From positions 1 to 64,000 of the forward strand of contig NZ_JBEYXW010000002.1 of assembly GCF_040645195.1 (NCBI RefSeq): a stretch of 64,000 bases of DNA, in the 5' to 3' direction. The notes under the pieces were generated by a model. The model was given only the letters and a program-made list of their open reading frames with translations. It did not search any database and had not been told where the DNA came from. Shown here piece after piece: positions 9,192 to 16,821 of the stretch; the stretch's first letter is position 1, and every line of letters starts with the position of its first letter. The translations under genes were made by a program, and so were the position numbers. The DNA is from Prauserella_A sp040645195 (GTDB lineage: Bacteria; Actinomycetota; Actinomycetes; Mycobacteriales; Pseudonocardiaceae).

Positions 9192-10379
9192 GTGGTGAAG
9201 AAGTTGCCGGCGGCCGTGCGGGACATACCGGGTGCCGGTGGGGTGCGCGAGTCGAACGCGGCCGCGGTGCTCGGTGCGATCCGGACGGACGGTCCGTTGT
9301 CGCGTGCGGCGATCGCGCGGTTGACGTCGCTGAGCATGCCCACGGTGAGCCGGCAGGTCAGCGCGCTGGCCGAGCTGGAGCTGCTGCGCGAGGTGCCGGG
9401 CGTGTCCGTGACGCGGGAGGTCGGCAGGCCGACCGTGCCGGTGGATCTCAACGACGAGGTCATCGCGGCGTGTGGCGTGCACATCGGGATCACCACGACC
9501 ACGTACGGCCTGACGAACCTGCGCGGCCGCCTGCTCGACAGCGAGCGGATGCCGACCCCGGCAGGTGAGCCACAGGAGGTACTCCAGCGGATCGCACTCG
9601 AGGTGGGCGCGTTCCTGCGGAACTGGACCGACCGCAAGATCATCGGTATCGGTCTCGCCGTCGGTGGCCAGGTGGACGCCGAGCGTGGGCTGCTGCAGCA
9701 CGAACCGCTCGGCTGGCGGGGGGTACCGGCGCGGGCCGTGCTGGAGGAGGTCACGGGGTTGCCCGTGCACCTCGATGGGCACGTGCCCGCCATGGCCACG
9801 GCGGAGCTGCTGTTCGGCGCGGCGGGCCGGGCGCAGAGCTCGCTGTACTTCTACGCGCGCGAGATGGTGGGGGTTGCGCTGTCCGTGGACGGCGTGCTGC
9901 ACCGCGGGCCAGGTCTGTCGGGCAGCATCGCGCACCTGCCGATCGGCAGCTCCGTACCGTGTTCATGTGGCCGGACCGGGTGTCTGGAGGCGACGGTCGC
10001 CGAGCGCAGCGTGGTCGAGCAGGCCCAGCGGGCCGGGGTGATCGACAAGCCGGACATCCGGCTGCTGCGAGCCGCCGCCGAGGCCGGTGACGCCGCCGCC
10101 GACCGCATTCTCGTCGAACGGGCCCGTGCGCTGGGCAGAGCGGTGGGGATCGTGCGCGACGTCGTCAATCCGGAACTGGTCGTACTGGGCGGGCAGGCCA
10201 TTACCGACGCGCCCGATTACCTCGGGGAACTGCTGGACGCGTTCGCCGGGACGACGGCGTTACCGGGCACGGACCTCGTCGAGGTGACCCGCTTCGGCCC
10301 GGACGTGCAGGCCATGGCCGCCTGCACCGGTCTGCTCACGCAGCTCTACGACCACCCCCTGTCAATTCTCGGCGCGTGA
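9192..10379 (+). CDS. ROK-family transcriptional regulator
   Basis: An N-terminal winged helix (LSRAAIARLTSLSMPTVSRQ) precedes a sugar-kinase-like ROK domain with the zinc signature CSCGRTGCLEA, an intact ROK hallmark. Such proteins repress sugar-uptake or catabolic genes and respond to a sugar or sugar phosphate. I chose GTG 9192 because GCGAGG lies about 7 nt upstream. The frame stays open to a TTG at 9114, which would add 26 residues without a visible ribosome site. No sugar transporter is adjacent, so the target is unknown. The 337 bp upstream (8855-9191) hold an A/T-rich stretch at 9080-9105 that probably contains the promoter; nothing else is evident there. Confidence 0.8.
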   Translation: MVKKLPAAVRDIPGAGGVRESNAAAVLGAIRTDGPLSRAAIARLTSLSMPTVSRQVSALAELELLREVPGVSVTREVGRPTVPVDLNDEVIAACGVHIGITTTTYGLTNLRGRLLDSERMPTPAGEPQEVLQRIALEVGAFLRNWTDRKIIGIGLAVGGQVDAERGLLQHEPLGWRGVPARAVLEEVTGLPVHLDGHVPAMATAELLFGAAGRAQSSLYFYAREMVGVALSVDGVLHRGPGLSGSIAHLPIGSSVPCSCGRTGCLEATVAERSVVEQAQRAGVIDKPDIRLLRAAAEAGDAAADRILVERARALGRAVGIVRDVVNPELVVLGGQAITDAPDYLGELLDAFAGTTALPGTDLVEVTRFGPDVQAMAACTGLLTQLYDHPLSILGA

Positions 10380-10520
10380 TCCGGACCCTTTTGTATTGGT
10401 AATGGGTGGCGGGGTCTCCGCAATTCGGTAGCTAATGGGGTTCCGGTCCGAAGCACACGGGCCTGGCGGACAATATCGGAATTCCCGTTAGTTACCCGTC
10501 GGGAGAATTCGTACCGATTT

Positions 10521-10947
10521 CCGCACCGCGAGTCCCCCGTTCCGGCGCGCGAGTTGCCCGCCTGGGTAGCTGAGTTGCCCGTTCCGGTCGGTGAATGGCC
10601 CGCTCGGGTGCGCGTGTTGCCCGTTCCGGTCGGCGAACTGCCCGCTGGATCGCGTGCGTGCTCAGGCGCGCGACTGCGCCGCTGAAGCACGCCTGAGCGG
10701 GCCGGATGTGCGCGCCAGCGGGCACTTCGCGTGCCCCAGCGGGGGCCGCTCGCGCGCCGGGCTGGGGAACTGGCGTGCCCCACCGGGCAACTCGTGTGCC
10801 TGGGCGGGCAACTCGCGTGCCTGGGCGGGGGACTCGCGTGCCCCGGCGGGGGACTCGCGTGCCTGGGCGGGCAGTTCGTGCGCCCCGGCGGGCAACTCGC
10901 GTGCCCCGGCGGGGGACTCGCGTGCTTGGGCGGGGGACTCGCGCACT
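10521..10947. repeat. Two opposed arrays of a degenerate 21-bp repeat between convergent genes
   Basis: At 10715-10947 there are about eleven head-to-tail units of 21 bp (one of 23 bp) with core GGGCAACTCGCGTGCC or GGGGACTCGCGTGCC. At 10521-10646 there are six more degenerate units in the opposite orientation (core GCGAGTTGCCCG). A 9-bp inverted repeat (GCTCAGGCG 10660-10668, CGCCTGAGC 10690-10698) marks the centre. The block fills the 573-bp gap between the ends of the ROK and TetR genes. Because 21 is a multiple of three, several frames stay open and give false repetitive ORFs. No known element type was recognised. Confidence 0.8.
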
Positions 10948-10952
10948 GGGCG

Positions 10953-11705
10953 TCAGCTGGTGCCGGTTTGTACGTAGCTTTCGATGCCGTCCAGCACCCG
11001 CTGTACCCCGAACTTCAGGTCGATGTCGAGACCTTCGTCCGGCAGGCCCGTCGGGGCGAACACGCCGGCGCTGGTCAGCTTCGCGAGCGTCGGGAACCGC
11101 TCAGCGCTGACGAACTCCTGGAGTATGGCGTTGTAGCCGGCCTGCGTTTCGGCCATGGTCACCCCCGCCTCGGTACGGGCGGTGCTCATGCTGACGGACA
11201 GCTGCGCCAGCTGCTGCACAGCGCCGAGCAGGAACAGGATCGTCGCCATGAGATCGCCGTCCCGCAGGCCTGCCCGGACGAGCGGTCGCAGGCCCGCGTC
11301 GAACCAGGCGAGCTGGTTGGGTCCCGAGGGCGCGCCGGTGATCGGGACCTGGAGTACCCAGGGGTGGCGCAGGTACATCGCCCACACGCCGTCGACCCAG
11401 TTCTCGAGTTCGCTTCGCCAGCTCTGTTCGTCGTCGCCGGGTGGCGGTGGCGCCTCGCCCGCCCGGTCGAGCATGACCTCGACCAGCTGCTCCTTGCTGG
11501 GTACGTAGCGGTACAGCGACATGGTCGTGTAGCCGAGCTCCGTAGCCACCCGCTGCATGGAGACGGCCTCGATGCCCTCGGCGTCGGCTATGCCGATCGC
11601 GGTGGCCACGATCTGGTCCACCGTCAGCTTCGGCCTCGGGCCTGGACGTTTCGGCGTTGAGCTGCCCCAGAGCAGCTCGAGACGCTTCCGTGGATCTGCT
11701 GGCAT
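10953..11705 (-). CDS. TetR-family repressor of the adjacent drug exporter
   Basis: The protein has a TetR helix-turn-helix (VDQIVATAIGIADAEG then MQRVATELGYTTMSLYRYV) and a long alpha-helical C-terminal ligand domain of the TetR_C_1 kind. I placed the start at ATG 11703-11705 (MPADPRKRLELLWG), giving 250 residues; an upstream in-frame ATG at 11753 would run into the operator region. It is divergent from the DrrA-like gene, the classic layout of a repressor controlling an exporter and itself. Paired operator-like sites lie in the spacer. Confidence 0.88.
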   Translation of the reverse strand: MPADPRKRLELLWGSSTPKRPGPRPKLTVDQIVATAIGIADAEGIEAVSMQRVATELGYTTMSLYRYVPSKEQLVEVMLDRAGEAPPPPGDDEQSWRSELENWVDGVWAMYLRHPWVLQVPITGAPSGPNQLAWFDAGLRPLVRAGLRDGDLMATILFLLGAVQQLAQLSVSMSTARTEAGVTMAETQAGYNAILQEFVSAERFPTLAKLTSAGVFAPTGLPDEGLDIDLKFGVQRVLDGIESYVQTGTS

Positions 11706-11724
11706 CGTCCTCCACTCGCCGTGC

Positions 11725-11780
11725 TTGACGACCATCCTAAAACTGTGTATCACTTATACCAATCGTGTAGGCAATACACA
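11725..11780 (+). promoter_or_regulatory. Promoter and tandem TetR-type operators for the DrrAB exporter
   Basis: TTGACG (11725-11730) lies 17 bp from TATCAC (11748-11753), a plausible -35/-10 pair reading toward the ABC gene. Two operator-like sites follow: GTGTA-N5-TATAC (11745-11759) and GTGTA-N5-TACAC (11765-11779). They start exactly 20 bp apart, and the outer arms TGTGTAT/ATACACA form a larger inverted repeat. Bound repressor would cover the -10 element, fitting repression by the divergent TetR protein. Confidence 0.65.
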
Positions 11781-11796
11781 ATTAGCTGGAGGGTTG

Positions 11797-12735
11797 ATGG
11801 ATCCGGGGTACGCGATCGAGGTGAGCGGGCTGCGCAAGTCCTATGGCGCGGTGGAGGTGCTCAAGGGGGTCGATCTGCGCGTCGAGCGGGGGAGCCTGCT
11901 GGCGTTGCTCGGCCCCAACGGCGCGGGCAAGACCACCGCCGTGCGCATCCTGAGCACCTTGCTGACATACGACGGGGGCACGGCCACGGTCAACGGCTAC
12001 GACGTCGCGACACAGGCCACGGGTGTACGCCGGTCGATCGGGCTCACCGGCCAGCAGACTGCCGTCGACGGGTTGCTCACCGGCTACGAGAACCTCGTCA
12101 TGATGAGCAGGCTCTTCCGGCTCCGGCCTGCGGCCGCGCGCGCACGCTCGCGGGAGCTCCTCGACCGGTTCGGCCTGAGCGACGCGGCCGATCGGCAGGT
12201 CAAGACCTACTCCGGCGGCATGCGGCGGCGGCTCGACCTCGCGATCAGCCTCATCACCGCGCCACCGGTGCTGTTCCTCGACGAGCCGACCACCGGGCTC
12301 GACCCACGCAGCCGAGGGGAGATGTGGCAGACCGTGCGCGAGCTGCTGGCCGGCGGCGTGACCGTGCTGCTCACCACCCAGTACCTCGAGGAGGCCGACC
12401 AGCTCGCCGACCAGATCGCGGTGGTGGACGGTGGCCGTGTCGTCGCCGAGGGCACGGCGACCCAGCTCAAGCAGCGGGTCGGCGCCGAGCGCCTCGAACT
12501 CACCTTCGCGGACCAGCGCTCGGTGGGCGCCGCCTTGACGGCGCTCGGCGCCGACCAGCCCCGCGCGGACCGGGAACTGACCGTCAGCGTGGCGGTCGAT
12601 CACGCCTCGGACGTCAAGCGTGTCCTCGACCGGCTCGCGGACTCCGGGGTGCGACCCGAACGGTTGTTCGTCGCGGAACCCACCCTGGACGACGTCTTCC
12701 TGACCCTGACCGGACGACCTGCGGGAGACCGATGA
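11797..12735 (+). CDS. Daunorubicin-resistance-type ABC transporter ATP-binding protein (DrrA-like)
   Basis: The 312-residue ATPase has Walker A GPNGAGKTT (near residue 39), signature YSGGMRRRLDLA (near 138), Walker B VLFLDEPTTGLD and the C-terminal DrrA extension ending in EPTLDDVFLTLTG. The ATG at 11797 has GGAGGG five bases upstream; longer open frames upstream pass through the operators and are not credible. Together with the overlapping membrane subunit it would expel a hydrophobic drug or metabolite from the cytoplasm. The gene ends in an ATGATG overlap with the permease gene, implying translational coupling. The substrate cannot be read from sequence. Confidence 0.92.
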   Translation: MDPGYAIEVSGLRKSYGAVEVLKGVDLRVERGSLLALLGPNGAGKTTAVRILSTLLTYDGGTATVNGYDVATQATGVRRSIGLTGQQTAVDGLLTGYENLVMMSRLFRLRPAAARARSRELLDRFGLSDAADRQVKTYSGGMRRRLDLAISLITAPPVLFLDEPTTGLDPRSRGEMWQTVRELLAGGVTVLLTTQYLEEADQLADQIAVVDGGRVVAEGTATQLKQRVGAERLELTFADQRSVGAALTALGADQPRADRELTVSVAVDHASDVKRVLDRLADSGVRPERLFVAEPTLDDVFLTLTGRPAGDR

Positions 12736-13556
12736 TGACCACGACGACCACACCGGTCTCCGTCACGACCCCGGTGACCCGCGGCGCCCCGCTCAGCTGG
12801 GCACTCACCGATGCGCGGGTGCTGATCGGCCGTAGCCTCCGGCACATCACGCGCAGCCCCGAGCAGATGATGGTCATGTTGTTCCTGCCCGTGATGCAGC
12901 TGCTGATCTTCCGCTACCTGTTCGGCGGCGCGGTCGCCACGGGCGATGTCACCTACGTCAACTACGTGCTCTCGGGCATCATCGTGATCTCGGTGATGTT
13001 CAACGTGACGTCCACGAGCGTGGCCGTGTGCAACGACATGCTCGAAGGCATCGTCGAGCGGTTCCGGTCGATGCCGATGCTCAGCTCCGCGGTGCTCATC
13101 GGACATGTCGCGGCCGCGCTGCTGCGCAACGGGGTGTCGATCGGCGTCATGGTCGGGGCCGGGTTACTCGTCGGTTTCCGGCCAGAGGCCGGGTTCGTCG
13201 ACTGGCTCGCCGCGCTGGGTCTGCTCGCACTCTTCGTCGTGGCGGTGTCGTGGCTCGCGGCGATGATCGGGCTGGTCGCCAAGACCGTCGAGGGCGCAGG
13301 CGGCCTGGCCATGCCACTGGTGTTCGTCCCCTACCTCGGCAGCGCGATCGTGCCGCCGAGCACCATGCCCGAGGTGCTCCGCGTGATCGCGGAGAACCAG
13401 CCGGTGAGCGTCATGGTGGACGCGGTGCGCGGGCTGTTCGTGGGCGTCCCGATCGGCAACACCGGCTGGCTCGCCGTAGCGTGGTGGGCCGGCATTCTGC
13501 TAGTGCTCGTGCCGGTCACCGGCAGGCTCTTCCGGCGCAAGGTCGCGCAACGGTGA
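12732..13556 (+). CDS. ABC-2 type transporter permease (DrrB-like)
   Basis: The 274-residue protein has a Thr-rich cytoplasmic N-terminus, the segment ARVLIGRSLRHITRSPEQ, and six predicted membrane helices of the ABC-2 family, including the family motif region EGIVERFRSMPM. It pairs with the ATPase whose stop codon it overlaps. Two ATG codons (12732 and 12735) are possible starts and differ by one residue. A TetR gene begins 58 bp downstream on the same strand, but the exporter is more likely controlled by the divergent TetR upstream. Confidence 0.9.
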   Translation: MMTTTTTPVSVTTPVTRGAPLSWALTDARVLIGRSLRHITRSPEQMMVMLFLPVMQLLIFRYLFGGAVATGDVTYVNYVLSGIIVISVMFNVTSTSVAVCNDMLEGIVERFRSMPMLSSAVLIGHVAAALLRNGVSIGVMVGAGLLVGFRPEAGFVDWLAALGLLALFVVAVSWLAAMIGLVAKTVEGAGGLAMPLVFVPYLGSAIVPPSTMPEVLRVIAENQPVSVMVDAVRGLFVGVPIGNTGWLAVAWWAGILLVLVPVTGRLFRRKVAQR

Positions 13557-13613
13557 TGTCTCAATAAGAGTCAACGATGTCGCAGTAGGTGGCAGCGATG
13601 TAGTCTGTCGGCG

Positions 13614-14183
13614 ATGACGCGAAGCCCTGCCCTGCGCGACCACGTCGCGGCCGGAATCCTGGAGATCGCCGCACGCGTCCTCGCCGAACGCGGTGAGGGC
13701 GCGAGCATGGGCGACATCGCCAAGGCCGCCGGCGTCGCCCGCGCCACGCTGTACCGCTACTTCCCGAACCGCGATGCGCTGCTGCAGGCACTGGTCGACA
13801 CGGCCACCACCGACCTCGCCACCCGGATCGCCGACGCCAAGCCCGACGAGGCACCCGTTGCCGAGGCGCTGGCCAGGCTGACCCGCGCGGTCATCGCGGC
13901 GACGAGCAAGTACCGGGCGCTGACCATGCTCGACAAGACCGCCGAGCAGGAGGAGCAGGCGCGCGTGGGGCTGACCGCGCCCTTCGCGGCGCTGTTCGCC
14001 AGAGGAGCCGAGGAGGGCGTTTTCCGCCGCGACCTGAACATCGAGTTGCTCATCGACGCCTACACCGGGCTGCTGGAAGGCGCGGCGAATCGGGTGAACC
14101 AGGGCAGGCTGGGTGTCGAGGAAGCCAGTGCCGCCATCACCTCGATCTTCCTCCAGGGTGCGCTGGCCGACCACGGGGATTGA
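13614..14183 (+). CDS. TetR-family transcriptional regulator
   Basis: This 189-residue protein has a typical N-terminal HTH (MGDIAKAAGVARATLYRYFPNRDALL) and a short alpha-helical C-terminal domain. It lies 57 bp after the DrrB-like gene and 61 bp before a hydrolase-like gene, so it may be co-transcribed with the exporter or have its own promoter in the GATGTCGCAG-rich spacer. The ligand and target are unknown. It is not closely similar to the other TetR in this window and is much shorter. Confidence 0.85.
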   Translation: MTRSPALRDHVAAGILEIAARVLAERGEGASMGDIAKAAGVARATLYRYFPNRDALLQALVDTATTDLATRIADAKPDEAPVAEALARLTRAVIAATSKYRALTMLDKTAEQEEQARVGLTAPFAALFARGAEEGVFRRDLNIELLIDAYTGLLEGAANRVNQGRLGVEEASAAITSIFLQGALADHGD

Positions 14184-14244
14184 CAGCACGGCCGTTTCCC
14201 TGCCCGGATGCGCGGGTACGCCGCGTGCCGTGGAGGTGGGACGC

Positions 14245-14913
14245 GTGCGTGAGTTCGACGACGAGATTCGCGCGGCAGGACCCCCGCTCGTCTGGCAGGG
14301 GCCCGGTGGTGGCCCGATCGTGCTCGTGCTGGACCCGGCGGGCGAGGCCAAGCACGACGAACTGCCGGCCACCTGGCGACCGCTCGCCGAGCACATTCGT
14401 GTCGGGTGGTGCCGCCTCCCCGCCGACGCCCGGTACGGGAAGACGGTGGAGGATGTCCTGCGCGGTCTGGATCACCGAGCCCATCTGGTGGCTGCGGGAA
14501 GCGCCGCACGGCACGCGCTGCGGCTGGCGTGGGAGCACGCCGCTCTGGTGCGCTCGGTGATCGCGGTCGATCCGGCGCCGGCCGGCGAGACCGCCCCGCC
14601 GGCCGACGTCTACACCGCGATCGCGGACTGGTGGAACACCGAGACCGAGCCGCTGCGCCGCGAGCTGACCGCACGCGACATCCGGGTGGTCTGCTTCGTG
14701 AGCCGCGCGGGCGACCCGGCGGTGCGCGTCGAGCCCCCGGTCCCGCTCGGCCATCCCGATGTCGTGGCCAGGGTCGTGCAGACCCTGCTGTCGTTCCAGG
14801 GCGAAGGACATCGTGAACCAGTCGAGCCGCAACGGCGTGCGGAGATCGCCGCGTCCTGGCGTGCCGTGCGCAAGAGGTTCGGGCCCGCGCTCCAGCGCGC
14901 GCGGCGCGGCTGA
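14245..14913 (+). CDS. Alpha/beta-hydrolase-like protein of unknown function
   Basis: The start is GTG 14245, preceded by GGAGG with an 8-nt gap; this trims a longer open frame that overlaps the TetR gene. The 222-residue product has a strand-rich opening (PIVLVLDPAG), a segment HLVAAGSAARHALRLAW where a hydrolase nucleophile elbow (GxSxG) would sit, and SVIAVDPAPAG after it. The putative nucleophile appears as AAGSAA, so catalytic competence is uncertain. I recognise no specific family. No neighbour suggests a pathway. Confidence 0.55.
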   Translation: MREFDDEIRAAGPPLVWQGPGGGPIVLVLDPAGEAKHDELPATWRPLAEHIRVGWCRLPADARYGKTVEDVLRGLDHRAHLVAAGSAARHALRLAWEHAALVRSVIAVDPAPAGETAPPADVYTAIADWWNTETEPLRRELTARDIRVVCFVSRAGDPAVRVEPPVPLGHPDVVARVVQTLLSFQGEGHREPVEPQRRAEIAASWRAVRKRFGPALQRARRG

Positions 14914-15033
14914 CCGAAGCCCCTGTCCGTCCGGTGTGGACATCTCCGCTGCCCCGTGTCACGTTCCGGCCGCCTGCCTCGTCAACGGCTCGGACACCAA
15001 CGCGTGGCAGCAGAGAACGGGAGGTCGGAGGCA

Positions 15034-15801
15034 ATGGCCGCACAACAGAGGGTGACGCGGGTCCTGACGGCGGTGGCCGGGCTCGCGATGCTGGCGGCCG
15101 GGATCTGGGCGCTCGCCGCGCCGGGCTCGTTCGCCGCGGTCGCGGGGCTCGACCCACACAGCGTCGGCGCGTTCCAGATCGGGCTCGGTCTCGGCCTGCT
15201 GCTGGCACTGGCGTGGGCGGATGCGCTGGCGGCGGTGCTCACCGCGTTCGGTGTGGCGTTGTTGATCCAAACGGTGGACTACGCCATCGCTCTGGACGCA
15301 GGCGGCAGTGCGGGCTGGGCGCTGGCGCCGGCCGCCCTGACCGTCACTGTTGCCGTGGCGCTCGCAGTGCACCTGCGCGGCGTCGGGTACATGGTCGGCA
15401 CGGTGACGGCGGCGACCGTACCGGAGCTGGCACCGTTCGTGCGGCAGAAGACCGTCAGCCTCACGACCTACCGGAAGGACGGCAGGCCCGGCCGCAGCCC
15501 GGTGAGCATCGCCGTCGACGGCGACCACGCCTACATCCGCAGTTTCGAGAAGTCGCTGAAGACCCGGCGGCTGCGGCGGGATCCCCGTGTGGTGGTCACG
15601 CCGTCCACGGGGCTGGGCACGCCGACCGGTCCCGGAACACCCGCCAAGATGCGGCTGCTCGACGGGGCGGAGTACCGGCACGCCGCCCGGATGCTGCGTC
15701 GCAAGCATCCGTTCCTGCACGGCGTGCTCGTACCACTCGTGCACCGCCTCGCCCGCGCCAAGACCGGGCGTACTGTCCACTTCGAACTCACGCTCACCTG
15801 A
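15034..15801 (+). CDS. Membrane-anchored PPOX-class (F420-type split-barrel) protein
   Basis: The ATG at 15034 follows GGAGG. Residues 1-115 hold about four hydrophobic helices with small-residue patterns (LTAVAGLAMLAAGIWALAAP). Residues about 125-255 match the pyridoxamine-phosphate-oxidase-like split barrel of F420-dependent proteins: VRQKTVSLTTYRKDGRPG, then PVSIAVDGDHAYIRS and KTRRLRRDPRVVVTPST. The family reduces or binds substrates with F420H2, FMN or heme. The fusion to a four-helix membrane domain would place the barrel at the inner face of the membrane. Substrate is unknown and the neighbouring genes are unrelated. Confidence 0.75.
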   Translation: MAAQQRVTRVLTAVAGLAMLAAGIWALAAPGSFAAVAGLDPHSVGAFQIGLGLGLLLALAWADALAAVLTAFGVALLIQTVDYAIALDAGGSAGWALAPAALTVTVAVALAVHLRGVGYMVGTVTAATVPELAPFVRQKTVSLTTYRKDGRPGRSPVSIAVDGDHAYIRSFEKSLKTRRLRRDPRVVVTPSTGLGTPTGPGTPAKMRLLDGAEYRHAARMLRRKHPFLHGVLVPLVHRLARAKTGRTVHFELTLT

Positions 15802-15815
15802 TAGGCCGGGACCGC

Positions 15816-15870
15816 TTGACGGGCAACCCGACGGTTGCCTATTATGCAGTCATGCAACTAAAAGGTTGCC
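15816..15870 (+). promoter_or_regulatory. Promoter and double ArsR-type operator of the ArsR-SRPBCC gene
   Basis: TTGACG (15816-15821) and TATTAT (15840-15845) are spaced 18 bp. The spacer holds a perfect palindrome GGCAACC-N4-GGTTGCC (15822-15839). A second related palindrome GCAAC-N6-GTTGC (15854-15869) lies around the expected start of transcription. The two centres are 31 bp apart, three helical turns. This is the pattern expected for autorepression by an ArsR-type dimer. Confidence 0.7.
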
Positions 15871-15877
15871 TGTACCG

Positions 15878-16687
15878 ATGACGACCGATACGGACGCGGT
15901 GTTCAAGGCGCTCAGCGACGCCAGCCGCCGGGCTCTGCTCGACCGGTTGCGTGCCCGAAACGGCCAGAGCCTGCGAGAGCTGTGCGCGGGACAGGACATG
16001 ACCAGGCAGGCGGTCACCAAGCATCTCGCGGTGCTCGTGGCCGCGGACCTGGTCACGACGGTCCGGCACGGCAGGCAGAAGCTGCACTACCTCAACGCCG
16101 CGCCCATCGAGGAGATCGGGCAGCGCTGGATCGGTCGCTACGAGCGCGACCGGATACAGGCGCTCGCCGACCTCAAGAACGCACTGGAGGAAGAACACAT
16201 GGGCAAGCCGGAGTTCGTCCACGTCAGCTACATCAACACCACGCCGGAGAAGCTCTGGCGCGCGCTCACCGAACCGGAGTTCACCCGCCGCTACTGGGGC
16301 GGCACGGGGCCGCGGTCCGACTGGCGTACCGGGTCGCCCGTGTTGTGGCAGATGGCGCCGGGGGAGGAGCCCCGTGACCTGGGCCAGGTCGTCGTGGAGG
16401 CCGATCCGTACCGCCGACTGTCCTACACCTGGCACAACTATCAGCCCGAGCACGCCGAGCTGTTCGGCTGGTCACCGGAGCGGCTCGCGCAGTTGCAGCA
16501 GGAGCAGCTGTCCACCGTGACGTTCGAGCTGGAGCCCGTGGGCGAGACCGTCAAGCTGACCGTCATCCAGCACGGCTTCGAAGGGGAAACGGAGATGCTG
16601 CGTGCCTGCAGCACCGGCTGGCCAGAGCTCCTGTCCAACCTCAAGACCCTCCTGGAAACCGGCCGAACCCTGCCACTACCAGCCTGA
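15878..16687 (+). CDS. ArsR-family regulator fused to an SRPBCC (AHSA1) ligand-binding domain
   Basis: Residues 1-105 form an ArsR winged helix (FKALSDASRRALLDRLRARN; MTRQAVTKHLAVL; VRHGRQKLHYLN) without an obvious metal-binding cysteine pair. From about residue 108 (MGKPEFVHVSYINTTPEKLWRALTEPEF) an AHSA1-type SRPBCC lipocalin-like domain follows. In many bacteria these two parts are separate neighbouring genes; here they are one 269-residue chain, and the internal ATG at the junction (16199) could also give the second domain alone. It probably senses a hydrophobic ligand and represses its own promoter. The ATG at 15878 fits the promoter above. Confidence 0.85.
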   Translation: MTTDTDAVFKALSDASRRALLDRLRARNGQSLRELCAGQDMTRQAVTKHLAVLVAADLVTTVRHGRQKLHYLNAAPIEEIGQRWIGRYERDRIQALADLKNALEEEHMGKPEFVHVSYINTTPEKLWRALTEPEFTRRYWGGTGPRSDWRTGSPVLWQMAPGEEPRDLGQVVVEADPYRRLSYTWHNYQPEHAELFGWSPERLAQLQQEQLSTVTFELEPVGETVKLTVIQHGFEGETEMLRACSTGWPELLSNLKTLLETGRTLPLPA

Positions 16688-16821
16688 ACTGTGCTGGTCT
16701 CGGCAAGCTTGGTGAGGTCGACTCCGGTGCGGACCCCGTAGCTTTCGATGAGTCCTGCCGCTGGAGTGTCCACTGTGGCCACTCCACGCCGGAGCGCGAC
16801 GAGTGTGTTTGCGAGCTCAGC
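16684..16821 (-). pseudogene. Remnant of an HMG-CoA-lyase-like gene
   Basis: Read on the minus strand, about 45 codons give ELANTLVALRRGVATVD, a short join, then SYGVRTGVDLTKLAETS. These look like two separated parts of the C-terminal barrel of HMG-CoA lyase: the ALANTLAALRRGV helix and the GIETGVDL segment. The glycine-rich part with the metal-site cysteine that normally lies between them is absent. The fragment has no start, no N-terminal domain and fits exactly in the gap between two intact genes. It is best read as a deletion remnant. Recognition rests on remembered family sequence, so confidence is moderate. Confidence 0.5.

Noticed and set aside
10662..10946. Minus-strand ORF of 94 codons with heptad repeats RESPAQA/RELPAGA
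   Set aside because: It is the translation of the 21-bp repeat array; several frames stay open for the same reason, and there is no ribosome site.
10521..10947. CRISPR-like array
   Set aside because: Units are contiguous with no unique spacers, too short and degenerate, and no cas genes are near.
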